The notes under the pieces were generated by a model that made no database searches, was not told where the DNA came from, and saw only the letters and a list, made by a program, of their open reading frames with translations. A stretch of 64,000 nucleotides of DNA from Zonotrichia leucophrys gambelii (Eukaryota; Chordata; Aves; Passeriformes; Passerellidae), in the NCBI RefSeq assembly GCF_028769735.1, contig NC_088177.1:20745599-20809598 (forward strand). Direction: 5' to 3'. Both the position numbers and the translations under genes were made by a program. Below are positions 45,622 through 59,321 of the stretch, one piece after another. Positions within the stretch are counted from its first letter, which is position 1; every line of letters starts with the position of its first letter.

Positions 45622-48420
45622 TCTACTGACAATGAACTGCTTGTCAACCTCCTAGGATGGTGCTACTGAAGGGCAGGGGCTGTTGTTCTGTTCTTTTCCG
45701 TGGATCGAATCCTGAGGTGAAAAATTTGGACTTTACGGTAAGCAGGCATTATCACACCTCTATTGATATCCCTCCTGAATGACTCCAGAGAGACTATTTA
45801 TGATTCCAGTGCTTTTGAGCACAGTGATGGTCTTGCCGTTCTTTTCAGCTGTGCCCAAGTATCAAGACAAGTTATGGAGATAGAAGGTTAGTATAGGTGG
45901 TGGTTAAATGAGTAGAAGCTTCCAAAGAGGATAAGACCTAAAATTCCAGATTCTTTAATCTCTTCCCAATTAGCACTGCAAGCTCAATTTATAGAAACAC
46001 ACATGTTTTGGAAAGTAGTATGTATTTCCTTCTTTCAAAATTTGTATTTGTCTACTAATTTATTGTTTTCTATAATATCAAGAAGAATTCAGGTCAGCAC
46101 TATACTGCATTAATCATTTGCTTTCCAAGAAAAATTTATGCTGGGGCCAAGATCTATTCCTCTGTTTATAGTTTCCCTAATCCTGGGTATAGTCAGTCCC
46201 ATGTGCCCTCCACTCTCTTCTTCCTGTTCTTGTCTCCCCATTTCCCCTACCCTTCAGTGGCTCTTAGAAGTTGTCTGATCACGTGCCTAAATCAAAGAGG
46301 TTTCATCTAAATGACTACTTTCAGTCACAGTTCTCAGTACATGTTAGTGAAGAAATGTACATACAGGAGTGAAAAATTAATTGAAAGGGAATGATTTGTA
46401 GCCACGGTCTCTAAAATACTAAGGTAATAGCTTTGACAAGGAACAAGCAGTGTTTGTGGTTTATGGGGTGCCAGCCATCTGAGATAATTTGGAAGCAGGT
46501 GAAATCCTCACTTAGAGTGTATAAACTGAAAGGGTACACATGAAACAGAAAATTTTTTTTCCTTTTACCCTTGTACATAGAATTTTCACAATACAAACCA
46601 AGAGATGGGAAGACACAAAACACTGTGACTTTGCTTGAGAGTGAAGAAATCACTCACTCCTTTCATTTTAACCATTTTTCATTTAGGAAGTAAGAGTGTA
46701 CACATGAAACAACAACAATTGTTTTGCAAAGAATTGTTTATGTGTGAAATATTATACTATAAATTAAAATTACTTCATTCTGAAGAACTCTCGTTGGAAA
46801 TGAGTACAGCCTGCTGGGCACCCCAGCTGTTGAATGAAAACATTACAGAAGACCACCACAACTTTGGCCAATATGTAACAACTCACTGTGCCTCCAGGAT
46901 ATAACTCTGATATATATTCTAGAGACCCCACTAGTGCCATATCAGAGAGTAAATCATGCTTTGATTATTCTGTCTTATAGCCCACTGCAGAACAAGGAAC
47001 ATGCTTTGCCAGGAGCTCTTATCAGTATTCTTGGAATTCTTGACTGAGATCATTGAAAGCCTAATATGAGAACAAAAAGCTACAAATTATTTCCACAGTA
47101 GGTAAAAGTTAAGACAGAAAGCTGTAAAATAAAGAGAAATCTCTCTATTATATAGAGCTGTCTCAGAGTCACTTCTTCCTTTGGAAATCATGATCTACAC
47201 AGTTTCATAAAATGATTAAAAGGTTTTGACCATTAAAGTTAATTGATACTGAATTTAAAGGCATGAACTTAAATAATTTCGCTATTTTCTTTGACAATTA
47301 ATTTTTGGCATTGCATTTATCTCTAACACTGTGTGAAGCAAAAAATCACAAGAAGAAGCAAATTAGCATGTACAAAAGATGAAGCACTGTGGAAGCGACA
47401 TCTGGGGCAATGCAAAAGATGTTTCAAGGAGTGTAAACAGGCAGAATTAAAAACAGAAAATAAAACCTGACTTTTAAGTAAAATTAGCAACAACTTGGAT
47501 TTATATAGTGCTCCATATGTTCTGGCTGAATAACACCCAAGGCGTTTCAGAGTGAAGTAAGGTAAAAAGCATGCTTGAGGCGAGAAAGTAAGAAAATAAT
47601 TAAATTTCTTGAAAATGTTTTCAGCTCTGAGTAGGTGCAATTCTTCCCTTTAGATGGCTGTGGTAATGGTGCCGAGGTGCTGTTGTTTTACATAATTGGC
47701 TTTGGATAGGAGCCATACTGCAGTGAAAGAGCAAAGACTGCTTGTAGTTGAAATGCTCATTTTATTTATTCTTATTTTTTTAATTTAGTGCTGCAGCAGA
47801 ATTCTGATTGCTTAGAAAAATCCAGCTAGAGAAAATCAAAACATACAGCTGTTTGGGAGTGCCATTGAGCTGGTTACAAAAGAAAATAGGTCTTGGATGG
47901 GAGAGGATAGCAGAAACTGCACAATATGGATGGCTTTCCCCCCTGTTTTAGTGGGGTTTTACCACATCTATTCACACAGGGGTAGATTAAGAAAATGCTT
48001 CTTCATGATTGTGCCTAGGTGGATTTCTCCAGCTCTGAGTATAGTGAAGATTACAGCAACATTGTTCTAATATCTCCAATAACAAAAGACAGCAACAAAA
48101 ATAAATCTGGCACAACATAAACTGCTGTTTAACAGTCTTGAGCATGAAACATGTACACAAGTGATGCATGTTTTGTTGCTTTCCAGAACAAAGATTTGCA
48201 CAACTATGATACAAAATAAAGTCTTTCCTTTAATAGTATTCACCAAGAACAGACCACCACATCAGCCAAAGCTCATTGAAAGATGTGCACATTTGCTACC
48301 CCTATCCCATTTCTTCAGAAGAAAAATGCCATGCTTGAATCACTCTTCCACCTTCACTTTACATTTTTCACAGGAGAAAAACTCAGTGAGTCAGTAATTT
48401 GTTTGGCCCATCACTGGAAA
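45622..48420. other. Noncoding stretch, one doubtful old repeat
   Basis: Mostly AT-rich unique DNA. At about 47485-47560, 'ggatttatatagtgctcc' followed by 'acccaaggcgtttcagag' resembles the first half of the old repeat at 9654 ('tttatatagcgcc', 'caaagcgctttac'), so a third remnant of that family is possible. Open frames reach 105 codons (47323-47640, minus) across this same remnant. Confidence 0.45.
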
Positions 48421-51400
48421 ACTGCAGGTGGATATCCATATTTTGGATATGGATATTTTCTTAACCTGAAACTCTCATTCTGTCTCTGCTATGAAATTTC
48501 CCCATGTTTTCTGGCATAAAAGTCATGCTCAAACACTGGGCCACTAATCCTGGAGGCCTGTATGGCTGGAACCTCAAACACAGGTCTCTGAATAAAATTT
48601 AGATTTGTCAGACTTTTGTGGAATTCCCAGAACAGTGGAACAGGCAACAATTTCACTTGTTGGCTACATGCCAACAGTTAAAGCTTTACAGCTTATTAAA
48701 GCAGTTATCATGATCATCACTTGAATTTATCAGCTGCATTGTCCTGAAGGCCCCAGTCAGAACTGAGGTCTTTCTCAGATTTGCTTTTTTATGGACAGCC
48801 AGAAGATAAAGATCATTTTTCAAAGAGACGAAGATTTATGTTTGAAATAAGTTACCAATTTACTTCTGTCTTGGAAAAGAACATTGATAACCAGTATTCA
48901 GATTGTCCAGCTGGCTCAAGGGTCCTTCCTGATTTGGAGGAAGGAAACTTGCCAGTTTTTGAAATTAATATATTATTATTACTGGTATCCTCTTTTTAAA
49001 TCCTTCACTATAAACCAGAAGGGTGTGCACATGCTGCCAAAAGTTGGTTAGAAAAAAAATTCTTGGCTAAATTTTTCAAAGCTGCTTGAAAGAATTTCCT
49101 GCTGACTTCTGTCCTGTAAATGCACCCTTTGCTGCACGAAGATAAAGGAGAGGTTACTCGTCAGCATTGATTTCACTTTACGGTCAACTTTCATTTTCCC
49201 TTTAAACTGGGGAACTTTAGGGCCAGAGCTTCCTTTTTAGCAATGACTCAGGCTGCTGACTGTGCCTTTCTGTAAGAGTTGGAGCAAAGGCAAGTTCTAT
49301 CCACAGCCCATTGTATAACAGAGACCTGCAGATTGTCACAATCCTCAAGGTTCATCTGATGGACTGAGATGTGCACCATACTCCAGCTCCTAATGCCAAG
49401 GAAAAAATCACCATCAGTAAGTACCCATCACATGAAATACGCAGCAAAAGGTGACTGAACTGTGTTTTAATTTCGCATACAAAATAATACACAGAGGAAG
49501 ACTAATGATGACAATCCAGATTAGGCCAGTAAGGCAGTGATTTTGTGTTTATGTTTATTTAGTATGTGAAGCCGATATAAGGTCAGTGAGAGGTAAGTTT
49601 TTGGGATGAACTGGAAGACTTCTAATTGCCTGTTTCACCTCTCCAAGGTATTTCTGTTGAGTCTCATATGCTAAATACTTCCATTAACATTTCTGGAAAT
49701 TACTACTAAGTTATGAGTTCTGATCAAGATGCAAATGAAGAAAAAAAAGATTGCTCCTCAGGGCCATGAAGAGCTAAGAGAAAGACAGTCTTGGAAAAAC
49801 CACCACAGATGAGCAAAGCACACAGAAAATGGTAACTTAGATTTATGTCACAATCTTATTTGTGATTCAATAATTAGGTGCTAGGAAGCATATGAGAATC
49901 TTGTTTTACTCCCCATCAACTTCTCTGAGGAGCATATCAGACTCCTAAGGCAGTTTATGATGCTCTGCTCTAAAACAGAATTGGGCTCTCCTAATTCTGG
50001 CAAAGAACCAAAAAGCAAGGCACATTAGTTACAGAGTCAACAGTGATACTAAAAAATTAGCAACCTAAATTGCCACAAAGCAGCAAAACTGGGATTTCCA
50101 ATAAGCCATAGACTTCAAATCAAATGCCACAACACCTTCCCTGGAACATAAGCCTCTGCTCCTTAAGCTAGCTGGAAGAGATGATGAAGTATGATGTTGC
50201 ATAGAGCCAGTAACTGTCAAAAAGGTAACTTCCATAATGCAAAAAGAACCACCATACACACCACCCTATAAAATGAACATTTTGAAAGCCAGGTTTTGTC
50301 CTAAGGGCATTCAGCACTGTACATATCCCTTATACTCCCTATCTCTCTTTTTTGGCTCAGTGGCTGCAGCCAGCTTTCTCTTTGTTCTTTTCCTGTGTGG
50401 TAAGCAAGGATGAAACACATCCTCCTTTACAAAGAGAAACTTTTTTCTTTCTTCTGCACACACTGTGACACTGACCATCCACTTTCACCTGCAATGCATA
50501 ACCCAGAACAACAGAAATATCTCTGGAAATATTCTCCTGGTCTCCACTCCCTCCATCAGTTTTTCCTATTGCAGTTACCTGAGCTGTGAGAGAAATTGTG
50601 GAAAAATGGAAATGGTTTATGCTCTTTGGCTTCTTCTGTTCTAGCCAGCAACACACTGGCAGTAATCTTTTCACCCATGGAGATAAAGACAGATAATTAA
50701 GATAAACTAGACCTGCTGTTGTGCTCCCTGCTGGGAGGTATTAAGAAGGAAGACATGCTGGCCTCTTTCAAAAGATTTGTGAGGTACAGATCAGCTTTAT
50801 CCTTTGGGGATGGAACAGAGGGTTTTGATGTATTTTACTTAGAATAATACAACCAAATTATTTTAAGGTTTTGGGAGTTTTTGTTCCTTTGGTTTTTTTT
50901 TTTATTTTTTTTCAAGGCTCAGTGATTGCACCTAGTGTTGAACTAAAAGCTTTATACTTGTGTGCTGGAAAAAGGGATCAGGGAAGGGCTACTTTAGTAC
51001 CTCTGGAAGGAACAAAACCCATATGATATTAAATGCATTAGGAAATGTTAGGTAGTTTAAAACTTCTCCTGCTTTCCAAACTTGCTTCTTGTGAGATGTG
51101 ATAATGCAGGGTTTTAAAATATTTAACAATTTGCATTTATCTAAAAAAAGAGGGAAATAATGTACAAAGAAAAACAAAAACATGTTCAGAATGCCTAGCG
51201 CCAGCAACATCTTGGCATTTGCCAGTACTTAAAGGTTATGTCTGTCATGTTTAGATGTGGCATAAAGTCTTTCACCCTTTCCCAAATAATTGGACATCAT
51301 ACTGATAGGTAAAATTGAATGTGTTATGAACAACTCTCCTATAGACTTGCAGGGCTTATTGACAGACAGTGCTTGGAGAGAAGGCCTAATTTTATGCATG

Positions 51401-51764
51401 AACATGTCATGCTGGAATAATTATGCAACTGCCTGCTTTCCTTGTGCAGTACATTGTGAAAGACCACGATGGTTCCTGGGAATTCATACCTTCTTCTGGT
51501 TTTGCATAAACACAACTGCTGTAGCTAAAACAAGGGGAAATACATTAATAAAGGCATTTAATAACGAATAAAGATCTGAATAATTTGTCTTGCTTTCAAA
51601 GTGTATGAAAGTGACATCAACCTACATACCTTTTGTAAAGAGCAGCAAATGCAAAACTGGCTCTTATTGGGGAACCTATGCTCATTGATTTTCTTCTCCT
51701 ACTTTGTTGTCTGACTGATGTGCAAAAACTCGGGTAGTCTTTCACCTCTGGTAAGCCTAACTTG

Positions 51765-51810
51765 TGTTTTTTGGGGTTTTTTTTTGGGTTTTTTTTGGCT
51801 TTGTTTTTGG
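51765..51810. repeat. T/G low-complexity tract
   Basis: Runs of six to nine T separated by GGGG, GGG and GG. It has too few G-triplets to form a standard four-tract quadruplex, so it is treated as simple low-complexity DNA. Confidence 0.85.
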
Positions 51811-53243
51811 TATTTGGCTCATGACAAATTTAATCAGTATGAAGTATCCCTTCTTAGTCTAAAATAAGAAATCCTTGTGGATCATTGCTGAAAATTATTG
51901 ACAGCTGGCTATAACCTTGCTCTCACATGAACACAATAACTGAAAAATTACAATTTAGGGAGGAAAATGTTGGAATAGGGAGGACATCTCTTGAGCTGAA
52001 AAAAGGTGGGTGCTGGGAGGGTTGTATTAGGGGGGATGAATTAGTATCCTTATGCTTTCTCTGTTCCTATTCTCTTCAGGCATCTGGTTACTGTCACAGT
52101 GGTATCTATTTTGTTGTTTTTTTCTTAAACTGGTACACAATGTTCATGTCTACATACCACATTTGGAAATGCATATTTAAAACAGCAATAAAAAGTATCT
52201 TTGAAGAATTTATAATCTCTAAAAAAATGACAGCACTATTGCTACTGTTTTCTTTCAAAATAGAAATGTGACTGCCATATTGCTGCTTCTGTTTGTGTGG
52301 TGAGAAAAGTTATTTTTTTGTGAGTAGCATGAAACATAGTCTCCCTCTTTTGATTTCTTTGTCATCTAGCATTCTTAAGCTTGCAAACCTCTTGAAGAAA
52401 GATGCCATGAGTGCACAGCTGTCTCATAACATCCAGTCTAGGACAGAGCTAAAATGGTTTCTGTATCATTTAGAGCAGAGAGGAAGCCCTTGAGTTGCTG
52501 AGTGTGTGGGTCAAATAAGGTCTGCAACCCATTCTGTGCCTACGGCTGCCCTGGCCACCCTGCTGTTGGCGTCTCTGTCCCTTTCTGTGGAGAGGCAAGT
52601 CTCTATTGTTAATTGTTAGCTGGCATGCGTTATCAATTGCTTGCTGCAGAAATATATAGTACAGTGAACCCCTTGGCTCTTCACTTGGGATGAACAAATG
52701 TGTTTCCTAATCAGGATTTATCCATGTTAAATTCCCTTCCTTCACCCTCTTCATAAGCAGATTCATTAAATTTGGAATCATAGAGAGATTGCCTTTTCTC
52801 AGTGAGCTTGCTGCTACTTTTGACCAGGCTTTCTGCTGGTGCATTTACCCCTCCTCCCTAAGTGGCATGCTAGGCAGGCCACTTCATTCTTCCCTGCTGT
52901 TGAGGAGGCAGCATGTTCTTGTGCTCCTTCTATGTGATTGCTTTGCAACATATTCTGTGTCCATGATAGTTCCAGTATTTTCTTGAGTCCCTGCTCCCAG
53001 CCATGCCAAATCTAGGCCTGACAGTGAACTGCACTGGAGGGACTTTCAGGTTGTAACACAAAGGTTGTTTTTATGTCCCTGTGACATAGCATACACCAAA
53101 AACTGCCTAGTTCCTGTGGTGTCTTCATACTGCAGACAGAATGCTTAAAGCTGAACTTTTCTTCTGCCGTCAGTCTGATTCAGCCAGCCTGAATTTTCCT
53201 TCCTTCTCTGGTACACTCCTTTGGATCCTCTCCAGCATGGCTG

Positions 53244-53258
53244 GCAGCAGCAGCAGCA
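53244..53258. repeat. Short (CAG)n tract
   Basis: Five near-perfect GCAG units; on the minus strand it reads as an alanine run in a 68-codon frame (53180-53386) that has no other coding evidence. Confidence 0.8.
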
Positions 53259-56200
53259 CTGCCAGAACACAACTTCTTTGAGTGTACGCAGCATGAAGCA
53301 AAACCACGTCCCCTATACAGCTGCAGCTCACCCTGTAAACGCCGATTACTGCCGGCAGACAAGCAGAGGCAGCCGTGAATGCTCATGATGGGTACCTGAT
53401 CACAGTCATCTGCTACTAAGCTGCCTGAGCAGCTCTGGGCATGTAGGACTGGAATTCCCCTTGTCTCTGTACGTCCTGGTTCTGATCACATTCAATTTAC
53501 CCTTGACCTCAACTCCCTTGTTTTCAAATTTGGCATTTAGTCATTCTGGGCTCCAGGGTTGGGAGAAGGTTGGAGCAGCTCTAACTCCTGCTGCATGGTG
53601 CCTTGGCTCCAGCGTGTTCCACCCCAGAGGGGAACAGCTCCTTCAGGAGTCAGCCTGGAGCTGCACTTCCCAACTATGGCCCAGTGTTTGAAACCATATA
53701 ATTTCCAGTCCAGCCAGACTCAAGATGCATTGATGATGACAGGAGTGAGCCTGTTCTTGCACAGTTTCCAACCAACGAGTGTCAGGTAAGTCTTTAAACT
53801 GAACCCCTAAAATAACAAGATTGTTTGTTTAGGGTAATCACTTGACCCTCCTTTCAAGTATCCTTCCAAGGGAGGCATCCCTAGTAGTGCAAGCTAAACA
53901 GCATAATGCTTGTTCCTTCCTTTTCCCATTAATTTTGAAGCACTGTCCACTTGTCATGCATTCATTTTTTCATTTTCTTTTCCTATTTGCATTTACTCAG
54001 TAGCAGCCATATCAGATCAAATGGACCATATCCATTTTTGACATTAGTTAAAAAATGCTGTTAGTTGATGACTATTAATCCTGCACAAATGCTTGCATAA
54101 GAAGATACGTTTTCTCAAAGCTGTTTGACCAGGGTAGAGGCTGTTCTAATGGTCTGTTTATTGAACAATGATTTATCTGTTGCAATTATTTGCCCTTTAG
54201 GGCTGGTGATATTATATTAGTAGGTTTGATCTCTACCAGCACCTGGATCCCTCCTTGCAATTAGCAAAGCAATACGCTGTGTCTGCCATTCTGCTGCACA
54301 CCCCCTCCTCTTTTACCACTTCCAAACAAAAGGATGAACATAGCAAATCTCACCCTAAAAGCAGTAAAAAGAAATAATGTTGCTCAGTACCTGCTTCTGG
54401 ATTTAAAGGGAAGGACAGATTACTCAAAGAGAATGCAAGAACACTTTCCTTACATCAACAAATAATTCATGATGTGTATATGGGTATCGAGCAACTATAT
54501 TATTGCAGTAGCCTGACAAATATTGTGAAGGGGGCAGCAAATGGGACATATCATTCTACTGTCTTGACAAGGATTATAACAGGAATGGGAAATGGGACAA
54601 ATGTAACTCATCCTGGAGACAATCCCTGTGCTGTAATCTCATTTGTTCTTCAGCATGAATTATACAGCAGTGCAGAGGATGAGAAGGTGATTTTCACCAT
54701 TCGTATATTTTAATCACTTTTCTTTGCTACTAAACAATTAACTCACTGTGAAATGCTAATAGATGGATAATATTAGTTTTTGAGCTATGCACTAAATGAG
54801 GAGAAGACAGCTGTAATATAAGATTTCTGCCAGTTGTATTGAAATTCAAAAAGTATCAAATTCATCTCAGGTTTGTACAAAACAAATTCCTGCAGATTTC
54901 TGAGAATCATCTGCCATGTCCCAGAGAGGAGCTGGACCCATGCCCTTGCCTTCCTAGGCTTGAGATTGAGTATTTTGGAAATCATACCATAGCTGGAACC
55001 CACAAAAAATGGGTGGCTGCTTGGTGGGAAGTCTTGAGATGGAAGGTACAGTGGAAAAAATTATGATTGCTAAGTCCCATTGGACCTAATTCTTCTGGCA
55101 AGAAGAGAAGACAGCTTGACTGTTGTTTATGCCAACAATTGATTTGGATGCTGTTTGGTGTGGAAATGCAACATTTGAAGCTTCCCTAGGTGTTTAATCC
55201 AAGGTTGAAATGTTTAAATAATCCATTCTGTAGCACAAGACAACTAGTAAGATCCCTTAGGCACTGATGGTTTTCCAGAGGTTTACTACTGGGTAAAGGT
55301 AACTTCCATGAAAATCTGTATTAGAGAGGAACTAACTACTAATTTGTGTGTAAGTTATTTTTAGTGTAACTTACTATCTCTTTAAAACCCCTCTGATTAT
55401 AAAAAATTCCTTAAGTCTCATAGGTCTGTTGTTCAGTGCCAGATTGAAGAATGTGTTTTCTTTTCTTCAGCATTGTGCTTGCTGCTTGTAACTCGAAGGC
55501 ACCATGCGAGGGTGAAGGGCTGACGTTACCACCCATGAATTAGGCTGCTATGACAGCCAGCGAGAGCAGAGATACAACCTGGGCCCTGAATTTATGTAAA
55601 TGGAATTTCCATGTTCCAGGTGGCTGGAGGGCTTGATGTGACAACTAATCCTTTATTTAGGTAGATGAGAATATCAGGAGTCCCCTAGTGGGCAAGCAGT
55701 CATGGTATATGTGAGAATGCTGGAGACAGAGTTTTGATTTTGAATCTGAAGTGAGCTCTAATGACAGTGCAAGCAGCGGAGTGGTTTGTGTGCTTTACAA
55801 AGGAGGCATGCTAGCAGTGAGGATCAGTCTGAGCTGTTTCTGAATGTCAGAGGTCAGTGGGTTTAGTGACAGGAAATCACATTTGAAAGCCTTAGGAACT
55901 GAATGCTAGTTTTGTCTGTCCTGTAAGAATGGGGACAAACCATGCCAAATATGAGTTTTACCTAAAGTTCAAACATGATTTTAACTTTTAGGACTAGATT
56001 TTCAAAATCTGTTGAACATAATTGCATGCTATGTGCCAATGCTTCTGCACAAATCCAGGCTTTGTTGTAAATTCCTTCAAACTGTCCATCCAGTTTCTAC
56101 TGCCTGCCTCATCCTGGCTTCAGTGGAGTTGCTGTCAGGGTTAACTGAATAATGCTGTAAACCAGTTAATCCTTGCTAGGTAGCAGCAGATTCTAACATG

Positions 56201-57385
56201 CTTGATGGGAATTGAGGGACAAGAGAATTCTTTTGGATGAGGCCTTTAGATGAACATGCTCAAGTTCTGCTGGAGATCCCAAGTTACACTTTTATTTCGT
56301 CAATTTTCCAAAACACCTTCTGAGACTGTACCAGCAAAGGAAAGATGGGGAGAAGTTTTGCTCTCAAGTTGAAAGGTTTGGGGAGAAAATAGAATGTATT
56401 AAAACTGGACATCTTCTCCATCTTATCCTATTTTTTTTTATTGTATTTTGAATTAACGAAAAGGATTTGGGCTAGGAGGAATGCTTCACTATGCACAAAT
56501 TTTCTGTCCAACTGTCCTTCCAGGAAAGAGGTCATGGACCATGTTCAGTGTCTGAAACACCACAGTGGTTAGCTTCACATGAGTGAATTAAGAGAGGTTA
56601 TTTGTGATTCATAGCTGCTCTAGGTCAGACCAAAATTTATTAGTCTAGAATTGTAATTCCCTTGTCTCTAGGCTTCAGTGATCTCAGTTTCTCAGAGGAC
56701 AGATTTGAAAGCAGCATGGCTCAAATAGTGAAGTATTAAATTTCCCTTATTTAAAGAAAAAAACCCAAACAGAACCAAACCCTCTTTCACTCATATGGCT
56801 GCCACAAGATTCATCTCTCTACCCTGTGCATAACAGCTGTACTTGATGGAGTCCATCAAGCCTGCACAGCCAGAAGTCACCTCCTTAGAGAGGAAACACC
56901 TTTCCCTTCAAGCAAAAGGCACAGAATCTATTTTCAGGGCAGTCTGCCACTCAGGCATGCCTGAAAGCAGGTAACAGAACTGAAATAAGCTCAACACCTT
57001 CCTGATGTGGAAGGTCTGGGAAAGGCTTCCATCTCTGAGCTAGAAGCAAGGAATAGATCAGGATACAGAAGACCACAGTGTGATGAGTGGCCTGAAGCCA
57101 TCTTGTCAAAGAAACAACCCCTGGCTGGGCAGTGGGAGTGGGTGTCATGCCAAAGAGATGGCATGACCCCATCTTTTTGAAGAGAAAGTATTCAGAACTC
57201 TTGAAGCCATTCTCTGATAGAAAAGTAACAATGTTACATGTTTCCTGTCAAAGAGAAGAAATAATGAGAAAAGCTTCAATGAGGTTGATCACTTCAAATT
57301 TCATCTAAGTTCACAGCCATTAGGTATTGGATCAGGATTCCTTTACTTTCTGCATTGCCTAGTAAGTCAACTGATTCTAGGCTAG

Positions 57386-57448
57386 ATTATGTATATTCTA
57401 CATAATATGTATAGGGGCACCTATGTATAGGGACAGTTTATACTGTCC
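57386..57448. repeat. Two adjacent perfect inverted repeats
   Basis: ATTATGTA-TATTC-TACATAAT spans 57386-57406 and GGACAGT-TTAT-ACTGTCC spans 57431-57448, only 24 bp apart. Between and around them the string TGTATAGGG recurs. The stems (8 and 7 bp) are too short for a microRNA precursor but could be cruciform-prone DNA or the relic of a small palindromic transposon. Confidence 0.6.
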
Positions 57449-59255
57449 TATGGTGCTTAAGTTTTTGCAACCATGACCAGGATCTGAATCTCAGTGGCTG
57501 GGGCAAACACTAAGAACAGCATGGAAGAAGCAGCCACTGTGTTGCCTTTACAATGGCAACAGCCTTGTGTCTTGGCTCTGAAGCATTAGGGGTTTGGGTA
57601 TACTGTTTGAGATAACCAGGGCTAATTTTTGGCTATCGTAGCAGAATACTATTTTTCCATTCAAAAAAATGCTGATGAAAGGATGTTGTGTTAGAATAAG
57701 AAATCTGGCAATGGCCTGCCTGGTGTCTACATGTCCTCTGAAGGTAATGGTGAAATGAGATGATAGGGTAGAAACCATATTTTGTAATTGTGTTTTTCCA
57801 TGTTTCAATTCCAAATCCTCTGATTTCACAGTCTGGCTGAAATTTGGACTCCAAAGAAGAAGAGCTCAGCATAGTGCTGGCAATGCATTCACTTTTCTCA
57901 TTCCTTCCAAAATGTGTTCCCAGTGGGTCATGATGAATGATCCATAGGCTTTTCACATCTCTGCTAAGCAGCCTACCCAAACGCTAGCTGCTGCTCCTCC
58001 TCTGCCCCCAGGTCAAGGGCAAAAGCACTTGAGAGAGGTCTAAGATAAGAGAGGAGCACAGTCCCAACAAGCCAGGCTTCTGCTCAGCAGCAGACAGAGA
58101 GTGGTTTCTGCATTGCTATGTGCTGTTTTCACTCTCTAAAGCCTCTGTGTTTGATATCAGGAGGATTTGGAGACTGCATAGACACATCAGTCCTTTCACC
58201 CTTCCTTGCTATCTGCTCCAACCTGCTTTGGGTCACTTTCATTCATCTGTCCATGGCTTGCTGCCTGGATTAATTTCTTCATTGACTACATTCCCTTGTG
58301 TGAACAACATATGTGACAAATAAGTAATGTGACTCATCAAGAGGCACGGGAATGCAATGTTCCAGCTACTGAAGGACATTTAGAATTCAGCAACTTGCCA
58401 CCTTTGTGTCACTCTTAAAACACTGTAAAATGTAAACAGATAGATCTAAAAGGAGATGCAGGAGTACAAACTTGCACAGAACTCTGCTTGTTTTCTTTCT
58501 CAGCTTAAATAAGTAAACTGTAATGAAATCTACTTGACAGAGTTTTGGCAGTTTTGATTTACATTTTCTGTGAGGCCCAGTAATTATTTCCTTGAGATCT
58601 TATGTGGGATTAAAAATATTTCTGTGTTTCAGCCCACATCTTTGAAAATGTCAAACACTTCATCCATGGTTTGTGCAAATATAGCTGTTTTTCCCCTCTT
58701 TTATTATACAGACCTTCTGAAAAGAGTATTCACATGTGACATTAATATCTTGTGAAGGGTGCTGAAGTATACTTTTTGAATAAATCACCTGTCCAGCCTA
58801 AATAGTGGGTGACTCTTCCAGCTACAGATGGGAAAACCCCTGGTTTTGAAAGGTAAAGCAGGATACCAAGTGAGCTGTGCTAATCCTGCAAGCATGACTT
58901 TGCCCTGCCTTATACACCATAGCTCCTGGTTATGTACAACAAATATCCTGCAAAACTTCAGTTCATATTCTGCAAGTTTTGAAGGTAGCTAGCCTGAATT
59001 GCTTGCTGAGACACAGTCAGCATGCCAGCTAATTTGGCCAGAGTACTTCTTCAAGGAGCAAATGGGAGCTAATGGACCCAGACCCAACAGAGAAAACTGC
59101 TTTCATCTCGCAAGGCACTGAAGAAGTGGGGAGAGGCTTCTTGTATCTGCATACACTTCATCATAGTCTGACCCTAACCTTTGTTTCTCACTACAAAATT
59201 TACAAAATGAAGCTCACAGATACACAAATTACCCTGAAAAATCAGAAGAAATTTG

Positions 59256-59321
59256 TAATTTGGTTTCCCTTCCAAACCTGACACTCCAGCAAGAAAAACA
59301 ACCAGTTTACTGAGACTCTCA
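59256..59321 (+). repeat. Copy A of an unidentified dispersed repeat
   Basis: These 66 bp are about 87% identical (roughly eight substitutions and one single-base indel) to 61694-61760 in the same orientation. The match begins at TAATTTGG and ends with the shared ACTGAGACTCTCA, after which the two diverge at once. I do not recognise it as CR1, LTR or MIR. It may be an old low-copy transposon or a segmental duplication. Confidence 0.65.

Larger units (their letters stand above)
48421..59255. other. Long noncoding stretch with minor simple repeats
   Basis: About 10.8 kb without supported gene or mobile element. It holds an inverted repeat at 48432-48456 (ATATCCATA/TATGGATAT), T-rich tracts at 50893-50912 and 51765-51810, a CAG tract at 53244-53258 and a small CpG-bearing patch at about 53285-53375 (six CpGs, e.g. 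AAACGCCG and GCCGGC). The longest frame, 115 codons (57633-57980, minus), overlaps another open frame on the same strand and has no known family. Confidence 0.5.

Noticed and set aside
51765..51810. G-quadruplex in the T/G tract
   Set aside because: Only two tracts have three or more G; four are needed for a standard quadruplex.
57386..57448. MicroRNA precursor
   Set aside because: The stems are 7-8 bp with loops of 4-5 bases; a precursor needs a stem of about 22 bp or more.
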